Assembly (NCBI GenBank): GCA_023014485.1
Contig: JAJOZX010001732.1
Coordinates: 740,001 to 804,000, forward strand
DNA from: Bathynomus jamesi
Lineage: Eukaryota; Arthropoda; Malacostraca; Isopoda; Cirolanidae
Reading direction: 5' to 3'
Length of the DNA: 64,000 nucleotides
Within the stretch, counting starts at the first letter, position 1. Every line of letters begins with the position of its first letter. The translations under genes and the position numbers were made by a program. Under the pieces are notes generated by a model. That model did no database searches and was not told where the DNA came from. It worked only from the letters and a program-made list of their open reading frames with translations. Of this stretch, positions 55,842 to 64,000 are shown piece after piece.

Positions 55842-55920
55842 AGGATAGTTACCCAACCAACTACAGAAAAGAAACAATGTCACTTAACCTCGCTGACTTA
55901 ACGAGGTTTATGAATAGACA

Positions 55921-56473
55921 CTTAAGTCGCACTGCAATAAAGTTCATTTGTGTAATGTTTGCTATAAACACTTTTAAACTGAACTATTAAAAAGAGCGTA
56001 ACGCCGATCTTCGAAACTTCTTTGAATAGTTTAAACTTTTCTCTTCCTTTAGTGTTGCCTCAAAGAAAGAAAAAGATTGAACGATAAAATGGCAAAAAAT
56101 TTAGCGTAAATTCTCTTTCTTTTGTAAAGAATTAAAATGCGTTAGAATTAACTGTGACTTTATTCTCAGATTTTCGGATCGAAAACTCCCTTGGTTCAAA
56201 TAAAAATTTTCCTCCGTCCTCCTTTTTAGCTTAAGCATAATTTCCCCTTCACATTTTACGAGATTAACTTAATTAGACATTGCCTTGTTTTGGTTCGAAA
56301 TGGCTCTACTTCTTTTCTTCATTCATAATGGTTCAGAATTTCACTATTTTTAAAATTACAATTATACATTTGAATTAATTAAGTAATGCACAATTTCGGC
56401 AAAAAAAATTTACCTAGAAACATAAAATTTCTAAAGAAAACATAAAAACCATAAAAAATTACTAAGTGGTAAT
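55921..56473. other. Gene-free AT-rich spacer
   Basis: No coding or repeat recognised. Confidence 0.5.
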
Positions 56474-56481
56474 ATTCTTTT

Positions 56482-56684
56482 GGATCAAGTAAAGATAAGC
56501 ACCCCCAACCTTTTTTAGTTAGCTTTATAAGGCTAACTAACGAAAATATCACGACCTAACCTGACCAATCGTCAAGGGCGTACAGTTGACCTAACGATTG
56601 GTTAGGTTAAGTCGTGATATTTTCGTTAGTTAGCCTTATAAAGCTAACTAAAAAAGGTTGGGGGTGCTTATCTTTACTTGATCC
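56482..56684. mobile_element. Foldback element 3, near-perfect palindrome
   Basis: The whole 203 bp is a near-perfect inverted repeat with ends GGATCAAGTAAAGATAAGCA. Perfect 8-bp duplication ATTCTTTT (56474-56481 and 56685-56692). The core TAAGGCTAACTAACGAAAAT...TCGTCAAGGGCGTACAG is shared with elements 1 and 2. Confidence 0.9.
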
Positions 56685-56692
56685 ATTCTTTT

Positions 56693-57069
56693 TAATTGGA
56701 TAATTTAGCTCTTTTTGATGATAGCAATCAAATTTTAAAAACAAATTCCAAACACGAATGATTACTTTTTTATTTTAAAATATTTGTTTTCATGCGAACC
56801 TTTTTCAGGAACTGTAAACACACTCAGAAAATGGATAACGAATCTGAAAAACGAAACAATTATAAGGAAGTTGTGTTTAGTTTTCATCATTAAAAGTATA
56901 CAGATAATTATAATTTTCATCATCGTAAATACATGATATTCATCACAGCTATTTCTTTAAGTACAAACTTTTTTCAAGTGACATTATTATTATTATTAAA
57001 AAAAAAAAGTTATACTTGATATTTGCAATTTTCCTAAGTTGCAAGCCAGTCAAACTCCATGTTTGAGAA
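56693..57069. other. Gene-free spacer
   Basis: AT-rich, nothing recognised. Confidence 0.5.
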
Positions 57070-57073
57070 ATTA

Positions 57074-57076
<3 letters not shown>

Positions 57077-57110
<34 letters not shown>

Positions 57111-57132
57111 TAATAATAATAATAATAATAAT
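57077..57132. repeat. (TAA)n microsatellite
   Basis: About 18 TAA units with one TGA interruption. Confidence 0.95.
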
Positions 57133-57289
57133 CTAACTTATTGACGCCATTAAATATTGTACTGCAATTCTCTTGTAAACTAAGCCATGTATGGATTGAT
57201 AAAAATAATGATAATGAGTGAGGAAGGCCAAAAACTGGCACATGGCTCAGACCAACTAATGCGGCCTGTTGTTCTATCTCCGGTATTAT

Positions 57290-57510
57290 TATTACCAGCA
57301 TCACTGAGATGTCGTAACCAATGTCGTAACAGCGTCCACTTCCCGTTGATCAACGAAGTTAAGCGACATTGACTCGGATAGTAGTTGGATGGAAGACCGT
57401 CCTCCGCGTCCAGACTATGTAGCGACCCGTGGTTCGGATCCCACTTAAAGCCGTAGGTCCCCTCCGTCATATGACCTTAGACGTTGCGAAGGAGGTTAAA
57501 CAACCCCATT
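57290..57510 (+). repeat. 5S-rRNA-derived SINE, copy 3 (uninterrupted)
   Basis: GATCAACGAAGTTAAGCGAC and GGATAGTAGTTGGATGGAAG followed by ACCG align to the 5S rRNA box A to box C region. The shared body follows (CGACCCGTGGTTCGGATCCC, GTAGGTCCCCTCCGTCATAT). The 5S half carries the internal RNA polymerase III promoter. SINE3-type elements have this design. The head before 57340 is too diverged to align. Confidence 0.7.
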
Positions 57511-57514
57511 ATTA

Positions 57515-57838
57515 CCATATTTGAAACCTCGACCCTAATAGCTTCGGACGCTGTTCATTTATTAATAATACTTTGAATATTCAGAGATCATTGCATTACT
57601 TAAATATCTTTCTTATTATCCCTCCATTGATTAGGCACAAGCTGATGGTAATTTAAATTTTTTTCTTTCAGTTTAATCAAGTACCAATCTTTTAAAGAAT
57701 TAATTATGGTGTGTAATTGGTTTTTTCTCATAGATTTTGTACTTTATGTATGTTTGCATATAAAATAAAAACCCAAATATAAATTGTCTTCCATTAAATC
57801 CTCATTCATTGATGTCAAGTCCAACTTAAATATTCAAT
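57515..57838. other. Gene-free spacer
   Basis: AT-rich, no features recognised. Confidence 0.5.
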
Positions 57839-57839
57839 G

Positions 57840-57985
57840 TACAGTGCTTACAATAAGTCTCGCGCTTCTGTCTCGTCCCAAGCTAGTCTGTTAGGTATAA
57901 AATGGGCGGTCCTTATGGTAGCGGAGGTGGGTTCGGATTGGTACACATAATTGCTCTAACCCCATCAATGACGTCCACATTATCA
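57840..57985. repeat. Single copy of the promoter-like module found in the terminal palindrome
   Basis: GTACAGTGCTTACAATAAGT through GGTATAAAATGGGCGGTCC to CAATGACGTCCA matches both arms of the palindrome at 62574-64000. It contains TATAAAA, GGGCGG, an inverted CCAAT (GATTGGT) and a CRE-like GACGTC. Confidence 0.8.
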
Positions 57986-58031
57986 TTGTGTCGATCACTA
58001 TCTATTTATATATAGAGATATACTGTATATA

Positions 58032-58228
58032 CAGGGTGTTTGAAAACTTTCTGTACAAATTGTAATGGGGGATAGGCAACACCAAGACAAACCCTTTTCG
58101 TCTATAAGTGTATGTCCGCTGACGTCACCATTCGGCGCGAGAGGGCGCCGCTGCAATTGGCTAAAAGGTGAAGTGGGCTAGACTCGCGCTTGCCGCGGGC
58201 ATTCTTAAATCGGACGTAGTACGCGTAA
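58032..58228 (+). repeat. Left terminal inverted repeat, DD41D element
   Basis: Reverse complement of 59341-59538 with very few differences. Confidence 0.95.
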
Positions 58229-58229
58229 C

Positions 58230-59313
58230 ATGGAGCGCTTCACGACTGCTGAGATGGCTGACATGCATATTGCATATGGTGTATGGGGCTGCCAATGGAA
58301 ACGGAAGAGCTGCTGTGAGGTTGTACCGACAGCGCTTCCCAAACAGACGTGTGCCAAACCACCAAACGTTTGCGCATTTGCATCGGCGACTGCGAGAAAC
58401 TGAAACATTCCATGCAAACATGCATGACACTGGTCGGGAGAGAAACGTGCGCACTCCTGACATGGAAGAAGAAATCCTACGGCGATTTGAGGACAATCCA
58501 AGCGCAAGCACGCGAGGTGTTGCACGTATCCTCGGTGTGAACCACGACCTGGTCTGGAGAGTGTTGCACGAGCAGCAGTTACATCCGTTTCATCGTCAGA
58601 GAGTCCAGGCATTACAACCTCGGGATTACCCTCTTCGTGTGGAATTCGCACGCTGGTTTCTGCAGCAGACAGCGGTGCAGCCTAATTTTCCGGCTTATGT
58701 GCTGTTCTCAGATGAGGCCTGTTTCACACGTGAGGGTGTGTTTAACATGCACAATTCTCACGTGTGGGCGCACGCAAATCCACATGCTACACGGGTGCAT
58801 GCTCATCAAGAACGGTTCGCCGTCAATGTTTGGGCGGGTATCGTCCATGGCAAGTTGATTGGGCCGTACCTGCTGCCTGCCCGACTCGACGGGCGGGTTT
58901 ATCGGATATTTCTTGAAGAAACGTTGCCGGAACTGCTGGAAGATGTTCCCGTGGCTATTCGTAGACGAATGTTGTTTCAACACGACGGGGCCACAGCACA
59001 CTCCAGCAACGATGTGCGGGATTATCTGAACGCCACTTTTGGGGACCGATGGATAGGCCGGGGTGGGCCCGTAGCCTGGCCGCCGAGATCGCCCGATTTA
59101 ACATGCCTCGATTTCTTCCTGTGGGGACACATGAAGAACCTCGTGTACGAGACTCCCATTTACTCAGAAGAAGACATCGTAGCAAGAATCGCTGTCGCCG
59201 CTGGAACTGTTCCCGAAATGCCGGGAATCTTTCGACGTGTACGTCAGTCAATGCTTCGACGCTGTCGGGCATGCATTGATGCTACCGGTCGCAACTTTCA
59301 GCACCTTCTTTAA
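58230..59313 (+). pseudogene. DD41D transposase, single 7-bp frameshift near the N-terminus
   Basis: The ATG at 58230, two bases inside the left repeat boundary, gives the family-like start MERFTTAEMADMHIAYG. A 7-bp insertion (TGTATGG, 58280-58286, duplicating the adjacent TATGG) then shifts the frame. From there to the stop at 59311-59313 the frame is open. It shows a helix-turn-helix region (ANGNGRAAVRLYRQRFPNRR), then catalytic D at 58711 (LFSDEACF), D at 58984 (FQHDGATAH) and D at 59110 (PDLTCLDFFLWG), with 41 residues between the last two. An in-frame ATG at 58168 inside the inverted repeat also opens this frame, so a product with an altered N-terminus is conceivable. Confidence 0.85.
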
Positions 59314-59340
59314 ATAAACATGCCTTCTTTAAATAAACAT

Positions 59341-59538
59341 ATTACGCGTACTACGTCCGATTTAAGAATGCCCGCGGCAAGCGCGAGTCTAGCCCACTTC
59401 ACCTTTTAGCCAATTGCAGCGGCGCCCTCTCGCGCCGAATGGTGACGTCAGCGGACATACACTTGTAGACGAAAAGGGTTTGTCTTGGTATTGCCTATCC
59501 CCCATTACAATTTGTACAGAAAGTTTTCAAACACCCTG
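59341..59538 (-). repeat. Right terminal inverted repeat, DD41D element
   Basis: Partner of 58032-58228. Confidence 0.95.
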
Positions 59539-59569
59539 TAGATATATATAGAGTATGCAGGAGATAACG

Positions 59570-59689
59570 CTCTCTCTCTCTCTCCATCCTCTCTCTCTCT
59601 CTCTCCATCCTCTTTCTCTCTCTCTCTCTCCATCCTCTCTCTCTCTCTCCCCATCCACTCTCTCTCTCTCTCCATCCTCTCTCTCTCTC

Positions 59690-59752
<63 letters not shown>

Positions 59753-59896
59753 CTCTCTCTCTTCTCTCCATCCTCTCTCCACATCCTCTCTCTCTCTCTA
59801 TCTCTCCATCCTCTCTCCCTATCCTCTCTCTCTCTCTCTTTCCATCCTCTCTCCCCATCCTCTCTCTCTCTCTCTCTCCCCCCCATCCTCTCTCTT

Positions 59897-59945
<49 letters not shown>

Positions 59946-59955
59946 CCATCCTCTC
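59570..59955. repeat. (TC)n with CCATCC interruptions, minisatellite-like
   Basis: CTCTCTCTCTCCATCC-type units of varying length over nearly 400 bp. Open frames of 95-190 codons through it are low-complexity artefacts. Confidence 0.95.
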
Positions 59956-59959
59956 TCGT

Positions 59960-61490
59960 TCGATGTACCGCGACAGTCGTTGCCGATAGAATAGACAAAC
60001 TGAGCGCGTTTAAGGCTAATGGGCCAGACCAGTTTCTCCCCAGAGTGTTGCGGGAGGTGCGCGACCAGGTGGCTCCCCACCTGGCTACAGTCTTCAACAA
60101 ATTGTGGAGACGGGCCAGGTGCCTGGTGACTGGAGGGAAGCCAACGTGACCCCTATCTTTAAGAAAGGGGATCACGAAAGTCCAGGGAACTATCGTCCCA
60201 TTAGTCTCACTTCAGTTGTAGGTAAATTATTAGAGGGGATAATAGCCGATAGGATCGTTGACCATTCGTGTCTCACCAACTTGCTCGAGTTTTTCACGTC
60301 ATGTTGGGTGAGTATGATAAGAGTAGGGCGATTGATATACTTTATCTCGACTTTCAGAAAGCCTTTGATAAGGTACCTCACCGCCGGCTAATGGCGAAAG
60401 TGCGCGCGCTGGGTATCGGTGGGGAAGTAGGTAGGTGTATTGAAAACTGGCTGAAGAATAGGCGGCAGAGGGTTGTAATTAAAGGGGCTAGTTCGGGTTG
60501 GGCCTCGATCACTAGTGGGGTTCTTCAGGGTTCCGTTTTGGCGCCACTGTTGTTTATCATTTACATAAATGATATAGACGGTGGCATCGTCAGTCGGATC
60601 GCCAAATTCGCTGATGACACCAAGCTTGGGGCCAATGTTGGGACGCCCGAAGCGATCGAGGAACTGCGTGCGGACCTAGGTAGGATATGAAAGTGGTCCG
60701 GAAAATGGCAAATGCCGTTTAACTTGGGTAAATGCAAAGTATGTTGGGGAGTATATCGAGGCGACTGATTTGGAAAAGGACTTGGATGTGTTAATTAGCA
60801 GCGACCTTAAATTTACCAAACAGTGCGTAGATGTTGAAAAGAAAGCCCAGAAGCTGTTAGGTTATATCAGGAGGCAATTTCAGTTTCGGAACAAGGAGAT
60901 TGTGCTCTCTCTGTACAATTCCCTAGTTCGGCCGCACCTGGAGTATGTTGTGCAGTTTTGGTCGCCCACCCTCAGGAAAGATATTGAGAGGCTGGAGCGA
61001 GTGCAGGCGAGGGCCACAAAGTTAATCCCTTCCGTTAGGCATATGGGCTACAATCGACGGTTACGCGCCCTGAACTTGTTTTCGCTGGAAACTCGGAGGC
61101 TGCGCGGTCAACTGATCGAGGTTTTCAAGTTCTTACGCGGGTTCAACGATGTCGATTTTAGAAGCATGTTTAGTTTAAATGATAACCCAACTCGCAACAA
61201 TGGTTGGAAGTTGGATTTGAAGCGGTTTAGGACTAGTGTGTGTGGGAATTACTTTACGTATAAGAACTGTCACACGTGGAACAGGTTACCTTCAGAAGTT
61301 GTGAACAGTTCCTCTGTGGATCAGTTCAAGAAAAGGTTAGACAAAATCTTGCACACTATTTGAGGGTGTAGAAAATTTTCACTGGCACCCCGTTGCCATT
61401 GGTACCTCCTCGGTATGGGCCGCAAGGCCTTTTGAGGTACTTCTTTTCGTTGTAACTCCTTGTAACTCTCTCTCTCTCTCTCTCATCACA
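59960..61490 (+). mobile_element. LINE of the CR1/Jockey group, 5'-truncated
   Basis: Starts inside the reverse transcriptase region directly after the (TC)n tract. After the stop at 61363 comes a ~100-bp 3' UTR ending in a short (TC)n at 61466-61485, which may serve as the tail of this family. Better preserved than the LINE at 26-28.7 kb. Confidence 0.8.
59990..61363 (+). pseudogene. LINE reverse transcriptase and C-terminal domain
   Basis: Motifs in order: VPGDWREANVTPIFKKGD and NYRPISLTSVVGKLLE (60110-60240), YLDFQKAFDKVPHRRL (60340), SGVLQGSVLAPLLFIIYIND (60515), KFADDTKLGA with the catalytic FADD (60605). KWSGKWQMPFNLGKCK is out of frame near 60690. The C-terminal frame 60770-61363 follows with KDLDVLISSDLKF, LERVQARATKLI and TWNRLPSEVVNSSSVDQFKK. 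Frameshifts near 60290 and 60690 and a deletion of about 25 codons near 60745 inactivate it. Confidence 0.85.
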
Positions 61491-62035
61491 CCGAATGGCA
61501 ATGTATCCATATAACGTTAATAATAACCGAAACTCGAGAAAATATACTCTCTGCCTTCCGCTCTATCCCAAATCCTTTTCTCTTAGTAACCTCTCAATAC
61601 AAACTAATCTATCATATTCTGCGACTTTTTAACTCTGGTAGGATTCAATTCCATTCCTATAGTGTAAGATACTTAAATTCATGTGTGTATTATGCCATAT
61701 GATGTGCGTAATAAATAATCATTTTTAAATAGTTGGAGCGTTCAAGGTCTTCTGTAGTAATCTATAGACTACCCCTCAAGCCCACTCTCAACACTTAGAT
61801 TCCCCTAAGACAGGCGTCTTGAAGTAACATGAATGAGTAGAGATCTAAGGTGTTAGATTCCATATTATATAATTTATGTGCTAGGTTTAAGAACGCTGGC
61901 ATTGAAGGATGGAAGGAAGGGACAGTAAAAGCGATAATAGGTTTAATGAAGGAAGTGGAATAAGGATGGAGGAAAGCGTTGCTATGTCGAAGGAAACGAG
62001 GTTGGGTGGGGAATTACAAAGGGAGGAGGAAAGGG
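61490..62035. other. Gene-free spacer
   Basis: No coding recognised. The purine-rich stretch 61895-62040 gives an open frame that fuses to the Tc1-like fragment but has no known motif itself. Confidence 0.5.
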
Positions 62036-62051
62036 AGCGAGAGATTATTAA

Positions 62052-62286
62052 TCTAATTCTGCCACCACGTTCTCCTGATATGAATCCGATTGAAAACCTT
62101 TGGGCAATAATGATTAACGAATAGGAGCAACACAATGAAAGAACATTTGAAGCACTTTTAGCTCACACAAGGAATAGTTGGGAGAGCTTACGTCGAACAC
62201 CAAACATTCCCTACAATCTGGCCTCTTCTATGCCGCAACGATTGCAAGAAATTATTGATGCCGGAGGAAGCTATACGAAATACTGA
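62052..62286 (+). pseudogene. Tc1-like transposase, C-terminal fragment
   Basis: PPRSPDMNPIENLW contains the third catalytic residue (E) of Tc1-type DDE transposases. It is followed, after one stop at 62122-62124, by NLASSMPQRLQEIIDAGGSY and a natural stop at 62284-62286. Upstream domains are absent, so this is a 3' remnant. Confidence 0.8.
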
Positions 62287-62289
62287 TGT

Positions 62290-62573
62290 TAAAGCCATGA
62301 CATAAATGTGTATCGAATATATATTTATGTTAATATAGAATTTGATTATATTTTTATGTTTGACATCTATAAAAGTATATATTGTGACCATGAAAGAACT
62401 TTACTTATCCTTAGTTAGAATCTTTTCTTGCAATGTCTACGCTGGTGGAGATGGTAATATATGCATTGTTGAAACAAACTATGAGAAGGTAATAGTTTCA
62501 GGAAAAAAATAAAAATTGGCAACATCGAGGCCATCACATGTTTATGGGAATTGTCATATGATATGCTACCAAT
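62290..62573. other. Gene-free spacer
   Basis: AT-rich; nothing recognised. Confidence 0.5.
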
Positions 62574-64000
62574 AAACTCTTATATAATAGTATATACAGT
62601 ATACTGTATTACGTAATAATTACGATGAACAAATCAAATGCAAATTTCTCTGATTCACGGCCCACCAGTCTTGCTTTAGAAGTTTAGACTAATGACTTTC
62701 ATAAGATGAAATAGGTTACCACTTAAAACAATGGATAAACTATCTATTAGTGAGACGACCGTGATTTCCTCGAAATGCGAGCGCGTGAGAGGTTCACTGA
62801 GGAATTTGATCATTAGATTCTTCACGTAGGATATGTATCACAAACAACAATATTGACAACAATTCCCAACAATTACTTAATATCAATCATTGCATTTGAG
62901 CAAATAATTTAGACCTGCGTCAAAATAACAGGTATCATGCCATGATTTCGGATATTTTCCGGATTAGTCGTGCTCTATAGTCTACAGTATATATTGAGAC
63001 GGTATAATGTAATGCCCAGCTAATATTATGATGACTAGGATTGCTCCATAACCATCCCAACATCCCGAAACTTGGTCATTCTGCTTCTTTATCATTTGTA
63101 TTTTAAACACTAAAATGTAGCAGAAGTGACGTAATAATGGACGTCATTGATGGGGTTAGAGCAATTATGTGCACCAATCAGAGACACAGCTCCGCTGCCA
63201 TAAGGACCGCCCATTTTATACCTAACAGACTAGCTTGGGACGAGACAGAGGCGCGAGACTTATTGTAAGCACTGTACAAGGCTTACAAGAAGTCTCACGC
63301 TTCTGTCTCGTCCCAAGCTAGCTGTTAGGTATAAAATGGGCGGTCCTTATGGCAGCGGAGGTGTGTTCGGATTGGTGCACATAACTGCTCTAACACAATC
63401 AATGACGTCCATTATTACGTCACTTCTGCTACATTTTAGTGTTTAAAATACAAATGATTAAGAAGCAGAATGGAGCAAGTTTCGGGATGTTGGGATGGTT
63501 ATGGAGCAATCCTAGTCATCATAATATTAGCTGGGCATTACATTATGCCGTCTCATTATATACTGTAGAGTGTAGACTATAGAGAACGACTAATTCGGCA
63601 AATATCCCAAATCATGGCATGATACCTAAGTTATTTTGACGCAGGTCTAAATTATTTGTTCAAATGCAATGATTGATATTAAGTAATTGTTGGGAATTGT
63701 TGTCAATATTGTTGTTTGTGATATATATCCTACGTGAAGAATCTAATGACCAAATTCCTCAGTGAACCTCTCACGCGCTCGCATTTCGAGGAAGTCACGG
63801 TCGTCTCACTAATAGGTAGTTTATCCATTGTTTTAAGTGGTAACCTATTAAACGAACTATGTTAAACTTATTCCATCTTATGAAAGTCATTAGTCTAAAG
63901 CAAGACTGGTGGGCCGTGAATCAGAGAAATTTGCATTTGATTTGTTCATCGTAATTATTACGTAATATAGTATACTGTATATAGTAGTATATAAGAGTTT
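62574..64000. repeat. ~1.4-kb near-perfect palindrome reaching the window edge
   Basis: Arms 62574-63270 and 63281-64000 are reverse complements with a few percent differences, separated by a 10-bp spacer ACTGTACAAG. Each arm carries the TATAAAATGGGCGG / CCAAT / GACGTC module near the centre. No coding. The right arm may continue beyond the window. Either a large foldback transposon or an inverted duplication. Confidence 0.9.

Larger units (their letters stand above)
58032..59538 (+). mobile_element. Tc1/mariner DD41D transposon with ~197-bp inverted repeats
   Basis: TA flanks both ends (58030-58031, 59539-59540). Tips are CAGGGTGTTTGAAAACTTTC. Inverted repeats 58032-58228 and 59341-59538 are almost identical. 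The transposase lies between them, and a short direct duplication of TTCTTTAAATAAACAT sits just before the right repeat. Complete structure. Confidence 0.9.

Noticed and set aside
54090..56640. Interstitial telomere array
   Set aside because: Only two TTAGG-type units in a row, embedded in foldback palindromes.
59495..60080. Long open frames across the (TC)n tract, rich in Arg-Glu or Ser-Leu
   Set aside because: Dinucleotide repeats are open in several frames. There is no start context or domain, and composition is purely repeat-derived.
1..64000. CRISPR array, operon or prokaryotic genes
   Set aside because: Repeats are eukaryotic transposons and microsatellites; coding remnants are all metazoan element types.

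Overview
This is an animal nuclear sequence, most likely from an arthropod and plausibly a decapod crustacean. It is AT-rich, full of (TA)n, (TC)n and (GT)n microsatellites, and packed with metazoan transposable elements. I found no convincing single-copy host gene, rRNA gene, intact tRNA gene, operon or CRISPR array. The species guess is inference from the repeat spectrum only.

The left third is one nested stack. A hAT element (6375-25775, 8-bp target duplications matching at 6 of 8 bases) has its transposase gene split into an N-terminal half at 23.83-25.25 kb and a C-terminal half at 6.48-7.06 kb. Between the halves lies a 16.8-kb Maverick/Polinton-like element (7056-23820) with inverted repeats over 1 kb long and a decayed protein-primed family B DNA polymerase gene. 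A piggyBac element (8164-10921, intron-containing gene) sits in the left inverted repeat and is itself broken by an R2-like retrotransposon fragment. A mariner gene and two MITEs lie inside the Polinton, and a TTAA MITE lies inside the hAT. Upstream are a hAT MITE with CGAGAC-type arrays (3766-4609) and a Penelope-like fragment bounded by perfect inverted 93-bp copies of a hammerhead-ribozyme-like sequence (5041-6303).

The middle third holds a decayed CR1/Jockey-group LINE (26.1-28.7 kb). After it comes an 8-kb transposon (29486-37464) with ~430-bp inverted repeats and an apparent 3-bp target duplication. This transposon carries a 1,315-codon open frame with an XPG/FEN-like nuclease domain and a C-terminal cysteine-rich domain, best explained as an Academ-type (AcademX) transposase. 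A second transposon (34369-36427, perfect 8-bp duplication, 427-bp inverted repeats, transposase-like ORF of a family I cannot name) interrupts the 5' part of that gene. From 38.3 to 49.25 kb lies a large LTR retrotransposon on the minus strand, with ~2-kb LTRs, a Gag-like frame and two retropepsin-like regions but no reverse transcriptase, RNase H or integrase.

The right third (49.2-64.0 kb) is a mosaic of smaller elements: an internally deleted mariner, three 5S-rRNA-derived SINE copies, a 1.37-kb hAT-like element, three foldback elements sharing one palindromic core but with different termini, and TTAA MITEs. It also has a nearly intact DD41D Tc1/mariner element with 197-bp inverted repeats, a 5'-truncated CR1/Jockey-group LINE, a Tc1-like 3' fragment, and a ~1.4-kb palindrome running to the window edge.

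The elements do not form a pathway. Their relations are insertional, and the target duplications and split reading frames give a relative order of insertion.
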